This document shows, one piece after another, positions 27,772 through 36,697 of a DNA stretch of 64,000 bases (positions are counted from its first letter, which is position 1; every line of letters starts with the position of its first letter). Position numbers and translations under genes: made by a program. The notes under the pieces were generated by a model. The model ran no database searches. It saw only the letters and a program-made list of their open reading frames with translations, and had not been told where the DNA came from. The stretch covers positions 558,001-622,000 of the forward strand of contig NZ_CP027557.1 of the NCBI RefSeq assembly GCF_014854695.1. The letters are read 5' to 3'. The DNA comes from Rhodococcus rhodochrous. GTDB taxonomy: Bacteria > Actinomycetota > Actinomycetes > Mycobacteriales > Mycobacteriaceae.

Positions 27772-30357
27772 TCAGCGGTCCCGGTCGCCCATGGCCTTCG
27801 CGCCCGACAGCAGCTGCGCACAGCGCAGCAGACCGATGTGGCTGTACGCCTGCGGGTGGTTGCCCAGCGCACGCTCCGCGACAGGGTCGTACTCCTCGCT
27901 GAGCAGGCCGGTCGGTCCGGCCGCCGCGACCAGCTGCGCGAACAGTGCTTCGGCGTCGTTGCGCTGCCCGACCAGCAGGTAGGCCGCGACCAGCCACGCC
28001 GCGCACAGGTGGAAGCCACCTTCGGCGCCCGGCAGGCCGTCGTCGCTGTGGTAGCGGTAGACGGTCGCGCCGCTGCGCAACTCCCGTTCGGTGGCCTGCA
28101 CGGTCGCCCGGAACCGCTCGTCCTGCGGGTCGACGAGTCCGGTGAGGCCGATGAACAGGGTGGCCGCGTCGAGATCGGTGCCGTCGTAGGCCGAGGTGAA
28201 CGACTGGACCTCGTCGTTCCAGCCCTTCTCGGTGACCTCCTCGGCGATCTCGTCGCGCAGCGCCGCCCAGCCCTCGCCGGCGGTCCGGCCGAACTTCTCG
28301 GCGAGCGTCAGCGCGCGGTCGACGGTCAGCCACCCCATGACCTTCGAGTACACGTGGTGACGGGGCGCGTGGCGGATTTCCCAGATGCCGTGGTCCGGCT
28401 CGAACCAGCGCCGTTCGACCGCGGTGACCATCGAGCAGACGAGTTCCCAGTCGCGGTCCGTGAGAGCCCGGTCGTGGGGCACGCCGAGTGCCTCGCGGCT
28501 GTGCGCGAGATCGGAGATCAGGTCGACGATCGGGCCGAAGACGTCGAGCTGCACCTGCTGGTTCGCCGCGTTGCCGACCCGCACGGGCCGCGAACCGGCG
28601 TATCCGGGAAGAGAGTCGATCACGGCCTCGGGCGGGAGCGGTCCGCCGGCGAGCGTGTACAGCGGGTGCAGGCGTTCGGGGCCGGGCACCGTCTCGAGGA
28701 CGCGGTGGACCCAGTCGAGATAGTTCTCGGCCTCCTCGAGCGATCCGACCCGCACGAGCGCCTGCGCCGTGAGCGCGGCGTCGCGCAGCCAGCAGTAGCG
28801 GTAGTCCCAGTTGCGGACACCGCCGATCTCCTCGGGGAGCGAGGTGGTCGCTGCGGCGAGGATCGATCCCGTCGGTCCGTGGACCAGTCCGCGCAGGGTG
28901 AGCGCCGAACGCTTCATGAGATCGGGCTTGAGCGGCGGCAGCTCGAGGCGGGACGCCCACGTGTGCCAGTAGGCCTCGGACTGTGCCCGGCGCTCGACCT
29001 CCGGCGCAGGGTGCTCGTCGAGATCATCAGTACCACAACGGAGTTCGAGGACGATGTCGTTCTCGGTGGGATCGACCACGGCGTGGGCCGTCTGGTGCAC
29101 CCCGTCGGTCGTGATGTCCCACCGCACACCGGGGGAGCGAAGGACGTAGGGCTCGTTGAAGCCCATCACGCGGATGCCGTCGTCCTCGACCTCGAGGGTG
29201 ACCTGGCCCTGCCCGAACTCCGGTCGCGGCGCGAAGGTCACCACCGCGCTCGCGCGCCCGGTGATCACGCGGGTCAGGTCGGTGCGACCGGCCTCGACAT
29301 CGTGCGGGAGGTAGTCGATCACCGCGAGCGACGCCCACCGGGTCACCACCGTCATCGTCGAGTCGACGTAGCGCTGGCTGAGAGGCAGTGCCTGGCGGGT
29401 CGGACCGATGGTGAAATGACCCGCGGCGTCGCCGCCGAGGAGATGGGCGAACACCGCCGCGGAATCGGGTTCGGGGTGGCACAGCCAGGTGATCGTGCCG
29501 TCGGGGGTCACGAGCGCCTTCGAGCGGGGACTCGCGAGCATCGTCAGACGTTCGATCGGCGCGACATGGGCACCGGACAGCCACGTGCGACGTTCCTCGA
29601 GCAGGAACGCGAGCGCGGCGATGACCTCTTCGCTGGTGCGGACGCGGTACTCGGCGGCGGTGTCGCCGTCGCCGATCTTCACGCCGACGTCCGGGCCCTG
29701 CAGTGAGCGGAAGGCCTTCTCGTCGGTCACGTCGTCGCCGAAGAAGACCGCTGCGGTGGCAGCTTCCTGGTGCCGGATGACATCGAGTGCCTTGCCCTTG
29801 TCGGTGGGCACCACGGACAACTCGATCACGGCCTTGCCCTCGGTGACCTGCACGCCCGGCCGGAGTGCGAGGTCGTTCCGTACGAGGTCGAGGGCCTGCT
29901 CGGCATCGGCGGGAGCGGCGTTGCGCACGTGCAGCGCGGCGCTCGCGGGCTTGGCCTCCACCCGCACGCCGTCGAACCGGGATGCCACCGAGTGCAGTCC
30001 CTCGACGATCGTGGCGAGGAGGTCCCTGGCGTCGGGATCGATCTCGTGCACGAATCCGATGTCGAACTCGGAGCCGTGGCTGCCGACGAGTTTGACCTCG
30101 ACCGGCAAACGCGACAGAGCGGCGAGATCCTTGAGAGCGCGTCCCGAGATGACGGCAGCGGCCGTCGACGGCAGAGCGGCGAGGCCCCGCAGCGCCCGCA
30201 CCGCATCGTCGTGCGGGTAGGCCTTCTCGGGGTCGCTCACGATAGGGGAGATGGTGCCGTCGTAGTCGGTCGTCACGAGCAGACGGGGCGTCCGCGCGAC
30301 AGCCACCAGAGCACGTCGAAGGTCAATCGGAAGATCGTGGGCACTCACCTGATCCAC
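27772..30357 (-). CDS. otsB: Trehalose-6-phosphate phosphatase / GH15 fusion
   Basis: This 861-residue two-domain protein has an N-terminal HAD phosphatase (DYDGTISP at about residues 31-38, ending with GDDVTDEKAF), as in OtsB, followed from about residue 260 by a complete GH15 glucoamylase/trehalase-like domain (GGVRNWDYRYCWLRDA with the general acid region, and GLLSEEYDP with HPQAYSHIGLL). OtsB turns trehalose 6-phosphate into trehalose; GH15 members of actinomycetes include trehalases. One chain may thus make and consume trehalose, or the GH15 part may act on another alpha-glucoside. GTG 30357 is used; GTG 30345 with TAACGT 7 nt upstream is a good alternative. Confidence 0.87.
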   Translation of the reverse strand: MDQVSAHDLPIDLRRALVAVARTPRLLVTTDYDGTISPIVSDPEKAYPHDDAVRALRGLAALPSTAAAVISGRALKDLAALSRLPVEVKLVGSHGSEFDIGFVHEIDPDARDLLATIVEGLHSVASRFDGVRVEAKPASAALHVRNAAPADAEQALDLVRNDLALRPGVQVTEGKAVIELSVVPTDKGKALDVIRHQEAATAAVFFGDDVTDEKAFRSLQGPDVGVKIGDGDTAAEYRVRTSEEVIAALAFLLEERRTWLSGAHVAPIERLTMLASPRSKALVTPDGTITWLCHPEPDSAAVFAHLLGGDAAGHFTIGPTRQALPLSQRYVDSTMTVVTRWASLAVIDYLPHDVEAGRTDLTRVITGRASAVVTFAPRPEFGQGQVTLEVEDDGIRVMGFNEPYVLRSPGVRWDITTDGVHQTAHAVVDPTENDIVLELRCGTDDLDEHPAPEVERRAQSEAYWHTWASRLELPPLKPDLMKRSALTLRGLVHGPTGSILAAATTSLPEEIGGVRNWDYRYCWLRDAALTAQALVRVGSLEEAENYLDWVHRVLETVPGPERLHPLYTLAGGPLPPEAVIDSLPGYAGSRPVRVGNAANQQVQLDVFGPIVDLISDLAHSREALGVPHDRALTDRDWELVCSMVTAVERRWFEPDHGIWEIRHAPRHHVYSKVMGWLTVDRALTLAEKFGRTAGEGWAALRDEIAEEVTEKGWNDEVQSFTSAYDGTDLDAATLFIGLTGLVDPQDERFRATVQATERELRSGATVYRYHSDDGLPGAEGGFHLCAAWLVAAYLLVGQRNDAEALFAQLVAAAGPTGLLSEEYDPVAERALGNHPQAYSHIGLLRCAQLLSGAKAMGDRDR

Positions 30358-30443
30358 GTTAGGTCAGAGTGGGGCACGAATCCGACCCGGTGTGCATTCC
30401 GACCACGTGTTTCCGGTTACAGGACGCGGCGGATCGGACGTCA

Positions 30444-30489
30444 GGCTTGCGGCGCGAGCGCCGTCATGCTTGCGGCGCGAGCGCCGTCA
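30444..30489 (-). repeat. 23-bp palindromic tandem repeat starting at the kstR stop
   Basis: On the minus strand two 23-bp units begin with TGA and carry CGGCGCTCGCGCCG, a six-base stem; the first TGA is the kstR stop codon and a third TGA follows at 30441-30443. The units differ at the last base only. They may act as a terminator. Confidence 0.85.
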
Positions 30490-31146
30490 TGCTTCCGACG
30501 CGACCGTCTTCGGTGCTCGTGAGCCGTCGCCGAGCAGCAGATCCACGGTCAGTTCGAGCCGGCGGGCGACATCCGTGGCCGACGAACGGCGCGTGAGCCA
30601 GGCGACGAGATTCGACAGCCACACGTCGCTGATGACGCGCGCGATGGCGAGCTCTTCCTCGGTGGGTTCGCCGTCGTTCATGGCCCGCGCGAACAACCGG
30701 TCCATGAGGGTGCCCACCTGGTCGACCTCGGCGGCGGCGGAGGCGTCGGCAAACATGAACGCCCGCGTCATGGCCTCGGTGAGCAGGGGATCGCGCTGCA
30801 TGGCCTTGGTGATCAGACTCAGGATGAGGTGCATGCGCTCGAGGGGGCTGTGGCCGGGTGGGATCCGGCCCTTGCCCTCGATGCGGGCGAATTCACGGCC
30901 GAGGGCGGAGACCAGCAGGTGGACCTTGGACGGGAAGTACCGGTAGAGGGTGCCGACCGCGACGTCCGCGCGTTCTGCCACCGCCCGCATCTGCACGGCC
31001 TCGTAACCACCCTTGGACGCGAGCGCCAGGGTGGCGTCGAGAATCCGCTTGCGCCGTTCCTTCTGGGCATTGGAACTGAGATCGTCCTCGGTGAGGGCGG
31101 TCAGAGTTCCGTGTCCGTTGGCACGGGAGCGGGACGGGGTGGCCAT
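30487..31146 (-). CDS. kstR: Cholesterol catabolism repressor KstR
   Basis: This 219-residue TetR repressor is nearly identical in its DNA-binding part to mycobacterial KstR (Rv3574): KERRKRILDATLALASKGGYE and VAVGTLYRYFPSKVHLL are visible in the first 75 residues, with the later VSDVWLSNL-type and LLTEAMTRAF segments also conserved. KstR represses sterol uptake and degradation genes and is released by 3-oxo-cholestenoyl-CoA. It is divergent from fadE34 across a KstR box, as in mycobacteria. An N-terminal extension (about 20 residues, MATPSRSRANGHG) is longer than in Mycobacterium. Confidence 0.94.
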   Translation of the reverse strand: MATPSRSRANGHGTLTALTEDDLSSNAQKERRKRILDATLALASKGGYEAVQMRAVAERADVAVGTLYRYFPSKVHLLVSALGREFARIEGKGRIPPGHSPLERMHLILSLITKAMQRDPLLTEAMTRAFMFADASAAAEVDQVGTLMDRLFARAMNDGEPTEEELAIARVISDVWLSNLVAWLTRRSSATDVARRLELTVDLLLGDGSRAPKTVASEA

Positions 31147-31165
31147 AGATTCGTTTCCTCACGCC

Positions 31166-31202
31166 TTGACTCTGAATCGGTGTCATATTAGAACACGTTC
31201 TA
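31166..31202. promoter_or_regulatory. KstR operator with divergent kstR / fadE34 promoters
   Basis: TAGAACACGTTCTA (31189-31202) is a perfect match to the KstR motif TnnAACnnGTTnnA. For fadE34, TTGACT (31166-31171), a 17-base spacer and TAGAAC (31189-31194) put the -10 inside the box. For kstR, TAATAT on the minus strand (31185-31190) overlaps its edge. Both directions would be blocked by bound KstR. Confidence 0.85.
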
Positions 31203-31235
31203 GCAATGATGTCATTCGGAAGGGCGGAAACCGCT

Positions 31236-33383
31236 GTGAGTATCGCCACGACCGAGGAGCAGCGGGCCGTCCAGGCGTCTGTCCAGGCCTGGTCACGTGC
31301 CGTAGATCCCATGTCGACGATACGTCGCGCAGGCGACGCGACGTGGCGCGACGGCTGGTCCTCCCTCGCAGAACTCGGAATCTTCGGCGTCGCCGCCCCG
31401 GAGGAGGCGGGCGGTCTCGGCGCGACCACCGTGGACCTGGCCGTCATGCTCGAGCAGGCCGCCTGCGAACTCGCGCCGGGCCCGGTCCTGACGACCGCCG
31501 TGGCGGCCCTCGTGTTCGGCCGTGCCGGTGAGACCGTCGCCAAGACGACGGAGCGGCTCGCCGAGGGCGAGGTCCCCACCGCGCTCGCTCTCGACTCGGC
31601 CGTGACCGCGGAGTCGGCGGGTGACGGATTCCTGCTGCGCGGTGAGGCCGGACCGGCCGTGGGTGCCGAAGCCGGAATCGCCGTGCTCGTGCGTGTCGAC
31701 GGCGAGGGTGATCCGGCCGTCGAGAGCTGGGCGCTCGTCGAGGCCGACGATCCGGGTCTGCACATCGAACCGCTCGAGACCATCGACGCCTCCCGTGCGG
31801 TGGCCCGCGTCCGCATCGACGGCGCGACGGTCTCGACCGATCGGATCGCGACCGTCCCGGCCGGCTTCGTGCGCGACCTCACTGCCGGCCTCGCCGCCGC
31901 GGAGCTGGCCGGTCTCGCCGGTTGGGCGCTGAACACCGCCGTCGAGTATGCGAAGATCCGCGAGCAGTTCGGGAAACCGATCGGTTCGTTCCAGGCCGTC
32001 AAGCACATCTGCGCCGAAATGCTCTGCCGCACCGAGAAGATCCGGGCGGTGGCCTGGGATGCGGCGGTCACCGTCGACGCGCAGCCCGACGAACTGCCGA
32101 TCGCGGCGGCCGCCGCCGCGGCGGTCGCACTCGACGCAGCGGTGCAGACCGCGAAGGATGCGATCCAGGTGCTCGGTGGCATCGGGTTCACGTGGGAACA
32201 CGACGCGCACTTCTATCTTCGCCGCGCGGTCGCCACCCGCCAGGTGCTCGGCGGTTCCACCGCGTGGCGGTCGCGGCTGACGACCCTGGTCCGCGACGGC
32301 GCGCGCCGTCACCTCGGTATCGACCTGTCCGATCGCGAGGAGGAGCGCGTACGGATCCGTGCGGAGGTCGAGAAGATCACCGCTGCACCCGAATCCGAGC
32401 GCCGTGTCGCTCTCGCCGAGTCGGGTCTGCTCGCGCCGCACTGGCCGCCGCCCTACGGTCGCGGAGCCGGTGCCGCCGAACAGCTCGTCGTCCAGGAGGA
32501 GCTCGCCGCCGTCGGTATCGAACGTCCCGACCTCGTGATCGGCTGGTGGGCGGTTCCGACCGTCCTCGAACACGGAACACCCGAGCAGATCGAGCGTTTC
32601 GTCATGCCCACCCTGCGCGGCGACGTGGTCTGGTGTCAGCTGTTCTCCGAACCCGGTGCCGGCTCGGACCTGGCGGCACTGCGCACGAGTGCCGAGAAGG
32701 TCGACGGCGGATGGGTGTTGCGCGGGCAGAAGGTGTGGACCTCGCTCGCGCAGCAGGCGGACTGGGCGATCTGCCTGGCCCGCACCGACCGCGACGTCCC
32801 CAAGCACAAGGGCATCACGTACTTCCTCGTCGACATGAAGTCGGCGGGCATCACGATCTCGCCGCTGCGTGAGATCACCGGCGACGCGCTGTTCAACGAG
32901 GTCTTCCTCGATTCGGTCTTCGTGCCGGACGACTGCGTGGTCGGCAATCTCGGCGACGGCTGGAAGCTGGCCCGCACGACCCTCGCCAACGAACGCGTCG
33001 CGATGGGCGGCAAGTCGTCGCTGGGGCCGCGCATCGAGGAACTGCTGGAGCTGTCGACCCCCGGTGATCCTGTCGCCGAGGACCGCATCGCGACGCAGAT
33101 CGGGGAGGCGACGGTCGGTTCGCTCCTGGATCTGCGGGCAACCCTCGCGCAGCTCGAAGGTCAGGATCCGGGCGCCGCGTCCAGCGTTCGCAAGCTCATC
33201 GGTGTGCGGCAGCGGCAGGACACCGCCGAGCTCGCCATGGATCTCGCGGGCGAGGCCGGCTGGGTGGAAGGTCCGCTCACCCGGGAGTTCCTCAACACCC
33301 GCTGTCTGACGATCGCCGGCGGAACCGAGCAGATCCTGCTCACCGTGGCGGCCGAGCGGCTCCTGGGCTTGCCGCGCGACTGA
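31236..33383 (+). CDS. fadE34: Two-domain acyl-CoA dehydrogenase FadE34 (ChsE3)
   Basis: This 715-residue flavoprotein is two fused acyl-CoA dehydrogenase domains (about 1-360 and 370-715). The second domain has the FAD/substrate motif FSEPGAGSDLAALRT; the first has YAKIREQFGKPIGSFQAVKH. It corresponds to mycobacterial FadE34/ChsE3, which desaturates the C24 steroid side-chain CoA ester in the second beta-oxidation cycle. GTG 31236 is chosen because GGAAGGGCGG precedes it and because ATG 31206 would lie only 3 bases past the KstR box. Gene order kstR-fadE34 is the same as in mycobacteria. Confidence 0.9.
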   Translation: MSIATTEEQRAVQASVQAWSRAVDPMSTIRRAGDATWRDGWSSLAELGIFGVAAPEEAGGLGATTVDLAVMLEQAACELAPGPVLTTAVAALVFGRAGETVAKTTERLAEGEVPTALALDSAVTAESAGDGFLLRGEAGPAVGAEAGIAVLVRVDGEGDPAVESWALVEADDPGLHIEPLETIDASRAVARVRIDGATVSTDRIATVPAGFVRDLTAGLAAAELAGLAGWALNTAVEYAKIREQFGKPIGSFQAVKHICAEMLCRTEKIRAVAWDAAVTVDAQPDELPIAAAAAAAVALDAAVQTAKDAIQVLGGIGFTWEHDAHFYLRRAVATRQVLGGSTAWRSRLTTLVRDGARRHLGIDLSDREEERVRIRAEVEKITAAPESERRVALAESGLLAPHWPPPYGRGAGAAEQLVVQEELAAVGIERPDLVIGWWAVPTVLEHGTPEQIERFVMPTLRGDVVWCQLFSEPGAGSDLAALRTSAEKVDGGWVLRGQKVWTSLAQQADWAICLARTDRDVPKHKGITYFLVDMKSAGITISPLREITGDALFNEVFLDSVFVPDDCVVGNLGDGWKLARTTLANERVAMGGKSSLGPRIEELLELSTPGDPVAEDRIATQIGEATVGSLLDLRATLAQLEGQDPGAASSVRKLIGVRQRQDTAELAMDLAGEAGWVEGPLTREFLNTRCLTIAGGTEQILLTVAAERLLGLPRD

Positions 33384-33419
33384 GCGGTCCTTCCGCGTGG
33401 CGCCCCGTAGTGCTACAAC

Positions 33420-33433
33420 TAGAACACGTTCTA
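33420..33433. promoter_or_regulatory. KstR operator before the fadE28 operon
   Basis: TAGAACACGTTCTA, identical to the box at kstR, lies 17 bases before the fadE28 start and 36 bases after the fadE34 stop. It implies a separate KstR-controlled promoter for the side-chain operon. Confidence 0.88.
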
Positions 33434-33450
33434 TTCGAAGGTGGGTGACG

Positions 33451-34494
33451 GTGGACTTCGCACGTGACGAGACACAGGAGGAGATCGCCGGTGTGGCGGC
33501 CGGTCTCCTGAAACGCGGCCTCACCGACGACGCGTTGTGGGCCGCGCTGGCCGACGCCGACCTGCTCTCGCTCGCCCTGCCGGAGCGTCTCGGCGGATCG
33601 GGCCTCGGATTCGGAGAAGTCGCCACCGTGCTCACCGAGATCGGACGCGGAGCCGCGCAGACTCCGGCGCTCGCCACCCTCGGCCTGGGCGTCCTGCCGA
33701 TCCTCGCGCTCGCCTCCGAACAGCAGCAGGACGACCTGCTCGCCGGCGTCGCCGAAGGGGCCGTGCTCACCGCCGCGCTCGGCGAACCGGGGCGTGCCTT
33801 CCCGGAGCGGCCGGCCGCCACGGCGGTCGCCACCGACGGGGGCCACGCGGTCACCGGTTCGTTCGTCGCCGTGCCCTACGCCGATCGGGCACGCGTGGTG
33901 CTGCTGCCCACCGACGCGGGGGTGGTCGCGGTGGCTCCCGACGCCGCGGGTGTGAGCCTGCGTCCGAGCCCCACCTCGACCGGCTCTCCCGAGTTCTCGG
34001 TGCGCGCCGACGGCGCCGTGGGTGTCCTGCTCGCCGGATCCGGCGCCGACGCCGTGGTGACGCTCCACCGGATCGCGCTCGCCGCCGTGGCGGCCTTCGC
34101 CGACGGACTGCTCTCCGGGGCGACCGAACTCACCGCGAAGCACGTCAGCGAGCGGCATCAGTTCGGCAAGCCGCTCGCGACCTTCCAGGCCGTCGCGCAG
34201 CAGATCGCCGACGTCTACGTCACCGCCCGCACCCTGCACGTCGCGGCGCTGTCGTCGGTCTGGCGCCTGGCCGAAGGTCTCGACGCCGCGGACGATCTCG
34301 ACGTCACCGCCTACTGGATCGCCGCCGAACTGCCACCGGCGATGCGGGTGCTGCACCATCTGCACGGCGGCGTCGGGGTGGACGAGACCTATCCGCTGCA
34401 CAAGTACTCGTCGACCGCCAAGGACCTCGCCCGGTTGCTCGGCGGCGCTTCGTACCGACTCGACCTCGTGGGGGCCCGGTGTTCATCGATCTGA
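33451..34494 (+). CDS. fadE28: Acyl-CoA dehydrogenase subunit FadE28 (ChsE1)
   Basis: This 347-residue acyl-CoA-dehydrogenase-like protein corresponds to ChsE1. It pairs with the next gene product, ChsE2, as an alpha2-beta2 enzyme that desaturates the 3-carbon side chain of 3-oxo-4-pregnene-20-carboxyl-CoA. RHQFGKPLATFQAVAQQIAD and the C-terminal HHLHGGVGVDETYPLH are visible. The start is GTG 33451 or 33445; the former has AAGGTGGG upstream. The gene that precedes it in mycobacteria, cyp125, is not in this window. Confidence 0.87.
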   Translation: MDFARDETQEEIAGVAAGLLKRGLTDDALWAALADADLLSLALPERLGGSGLGFGEVATVLTEIGRGAAQTPALATLGLGVLPILALASEQQQDDLLAGVAEGAVLTAALGEPGRAFPERPAATAVATDGGHAVTGSFVAVPYADRARVVLLPTDAGVVAVAPDAAGVSLRPSPTSTGSPEFSVRADGAVGVLLAGSGADAVVTLHRIALAAVAAFADGLLSGATELTAKHVSERHQFGKPLATFQAVAQQIADVYVTARTLHVAALSSVWRLAEGLDAADDLDVTAYWIAAELPPAMRVLHHLHGGVGVDETYPLHKYSSTAKDLARLLGGASYRLDLVGARCSSI

Positions 34495-35630
34495 CCGACG
34501 ACCAGCGCGCCCTGCAGGCCGAACTGCGGCGCTACTTCGGCAGCCTCGTCTCACCCGAGGAGGCCGCGATCATGCGCACGGAGCGGCACGGCCCCACCTA
34601 CCGCGAGGTCGTGCGTCGCATGGGCAAAGACGGTTGGCTCGGCGTCGGCTGGCCCGTCGAGTTCGGCGGCCGCGGCTTCGGCGACGTGGAACAGCAGATC
34701 TTCGCCAACGAGGCCGTCCGCGCCGACGTGCCGTTGCCGAGCGTCACCCTGCAGACCGTCGGCCCGACCCTGCAGGTCTACGGCACCGACGAGCAGAAGC
34801 GGAAGTTCCTGCCTGCCATCCTCGCCGGTGAGGTGCACTTCGCGATCGGCTACTCCGAACCCGAGGCCGGTACCGACCTCGCGGCTCTGCGCACCACGGC
34901 GGTCCGCGACGGCGACCACTACATCGTCAACGGGCAGAAGATCTTCACCACCGGGGGACACGACGCCGACTACATCTGGCTCGCCGTCCGCACCGGCCCC
35001 GCCGAGTCGCGTCACCGCGGCATCTCCGTGCTCATCGTCGACACCAAGGATCCCGGCTTCAGCTGGACCCCGATCATCACGTGCGACGGTGCCCACCACG
35101 TCAACGCCACCTACTACAGCGACGTGCGCGTTCCCGTCGAGATGCTCGTCGGCGAGGAGAACAAGGGGTGGAAGCTCATCACCACCCAGCTCAACCACGA
35201 ACGCGTCATGCTCGGCCCGGCCGGTCGCGTCGCCGGCATCTACGACCGGCTCGTCGAGTGGGTCCGCGCCCACGAACTCCAGGACCGTCCCGAGGTGCGA
35301 CGCGCACTCGGCGAGATCCACGCGACCTGGCGACTCAACGAACTGCTCAACTGGCAGGTCGCGGCGAGCAGCAACGACGCCGTGGACATCGCCGACGCCT
35401 CGGCGACCAAGGTGTTCGCCACCGAGCGGATCCAGCGCGTCGGTCGCCTAGCCGAGGAAATCGTCGGTGCCTTCGGTGATCCGGCCGACGACGACACCGC
35501 CGATCTGCTCCGCTGGCTCGACATGATGGCCAAACGCAATGTCGTCATCACCTTCGGTGGTGGCGTCAACGAGGTGATGCGCGAACTGATCGCCACCGCC
35601 GGTCTGGGCATGCCGCGGGTACCTCGGTGA
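34479..35630 (+). CDS. fadE29: Acyl-CoA dehydrogenase subunit FadE29 (ChsE2)
   Basis: This 383-residue acyl-CoA dehydrogenase has YSEPEAGTDLAALRTTAV and the C-terminal FGGGVNEVMRELIA. It is the second subunit of the ChsE1-ChsE2 heterotetramer for the last side-chain cycle. Its GTG start (34479) overlaps the fadE28 stop by 16 bases, a sign of coupled synthesis of the two subunits, and its own stop overlaps chsH2 by four. Confidence 0.9.
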   Translation: MFIDLTDDQRALQAELRRYFGSLVSPEEAAIMRTERHGPTYREVVRRMGKDGWLGVGWPVEFGGRGFGDVEQQIFANEAVRADVPLPSVTLQTVGPTLQVYGTDEQKRKFLPAILAGEVHFAIGYSEPEAGTDLAALRTTAVRDGDHYIVNGQKIFTTGGHDADYIWLAVRTGPAESRHRGISVLIVDTKDPGFSWTPIITCDGAHHVNATYYSDVRVPVEMLVGEENKGWKLITTQLNHERVMLGPAGRVAGIYDRLVEWVRAHELQDRPEVRRALGEIHATWRLNELLNWQVAASSNDAVDIADASATKVFATERIQRVGRLAEEIVGAFGDPADDDTADLLRWLDMMAKRNVVITFGGGVNEVMRELIATAGLGMPRVPR

Positions 35631-35680
35631 CACAGGAGAATTCGGTGATGCAGGAGAATGCGGTGACACGACATTCGGGG
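35627..35680 (+). repeat. 18-bp tandem duplication carrying start codon and Shine-Dalgarno
   Basis: Units at 35627, 35645 and (degenerate) 35663 each begin with GTG; the first two contain CAGGAGAA, so each copy supplies a start codon and a ribosome-binding site for the next. In translation they give TQENSV and MQENAV at the ChsH2 N-terminus. Confidence 0.75.
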
Positions 35681-36697
35681 ACACGAGATGTTCCGGGGAA
35701 GACCCCCGAGGAGATCCTGCAGGCTGCCGAGAAGGTACGCGGCGACGGCCCGTCCGCGCCGCGACCCGGGCGCGATCCGGTGAACATGCCGATGATCCGC
35801 AACTGGCTCGAGGCGATCGGCGACGACAACCCGATCTACACCGACGAAACCGCGGCGATCGCGGCCGGTCACGGCGGTCTCGTGGCCCCGCCCGCGATGG
35901 CGCAGGTGTGGACGATGCGCGGCCTCGGCGCCGAACGCGAGAAGGACGACCCGCTCGGCCGGATGACGCAGATCCTCGACGACGCCGGCTACACCTCGGT
36001 GGTCGCCACCAACTGCGACCAGATCTACCACCGCTACCTGCGCCACGGCGAGCAGGTGACGATCGAATCCACCCTCGAGGACGTCGTCGGCCCGAAGCGG
36101 ACCGGGCTCGGGGAGGGCTGGTTCTTCACCACCCGCAACCTGTGGAAGGTCGGCGACGAAGTCGTCGCCGAGATGCTCTTCCGCATCCTGAAGTTCGCGC
36201 CGCCGTCGAAGGACGAGAGCGCAGAGACGCCGCAGGACCGGCCCGCCTCCACGGTTCCCGACGATCTCGACCCCACCCGGATGCTCCGCCCGTCCGTCTC
36301 CCGCGACACGCAGTTCTTCTGGGACGGTGTGGCCGCCCACGAACTGCGCATCCAGCGACGCCCCGACGGCACCCTGCAGCACCCACCCGTCCCGGCGCTC
36401 TGGCTCGACAAGTCGGAGACCACCGACTACGTCGTATCCTCCGGTCGCGGAACGGTGTTCAGCTTCGTCGTCCACCACGCACCCGAGGTGCCGGGGCGGC
36501 AGGTGCCCTTCGTCGTCGCACTCGTCGAACTCGACGAGGGTGTCCGGATGCTCGGTGAACTCCGCGACGTCGAACCCGGGCAGGTACGCATCGGGATGCC
36601 GGTCGAGGTCGCCTTCCTCGATTTCCCCGGCGACGACGAGACCGGCGGGCAGCCGTGGACCCTGTACGCCTGGAAGCCGATCGAGGAGGACGTGTGA
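35627..36697 (+). CDS. chsH2: Steroid enoyl-CoA hydratase subunit ChsH2 (MaoC + DUF35)
   Basis: This 356-residue protein has an N-terminal MaoC-like hotdog domain (about 25-190) and a C-terminal DUF35 OB-fold domain (about 215-356). In mycobacteria ChsH2 joins ChsH1 as a heterotetrameric hydratase acting on the unsaturated C22 steroid CoA ester, and its DUF35 part docks the Ltp2 aldolase. The first GTG (35627) overlaps the fadE29 stop; ATG 35648 and GTG 35663 are real alternatives because the N-terminus is a tandem repeat with an internal Shine-Dalgarno. Confidence 0.9.
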   Translation: MTQENSVMQENAVTRHSGTRDVPGKTPEEILQAAEKVRGDGPSAPRPGRDPVNMPMIRNWLEAIGDDNPIYTDETAAIAAGHGGLVAPPAMAQVWTMRGLGAEREKDDPLGRMTQILDDAGYTSVVATNCDQIYHRYLRHGEQVTIESTLEDVVGPKRTGLGEGWFFTTRNLWKVGDEVVAEMLFRILKFAPPSKDESAETPQDRPASTVPDDLDPTRMLRPSVSRDTQFFWDGVAAHELRIQRRPDGTLQHPPVPALWLDKSETTDYVVSSGRGTVFSFVVHHAPEVPGRQVPFVVALVELDEGVRMLGELRDVEPGQVRIGMPVEVAFLDFPGDDETGGQPWTLYAWKPIEEDV

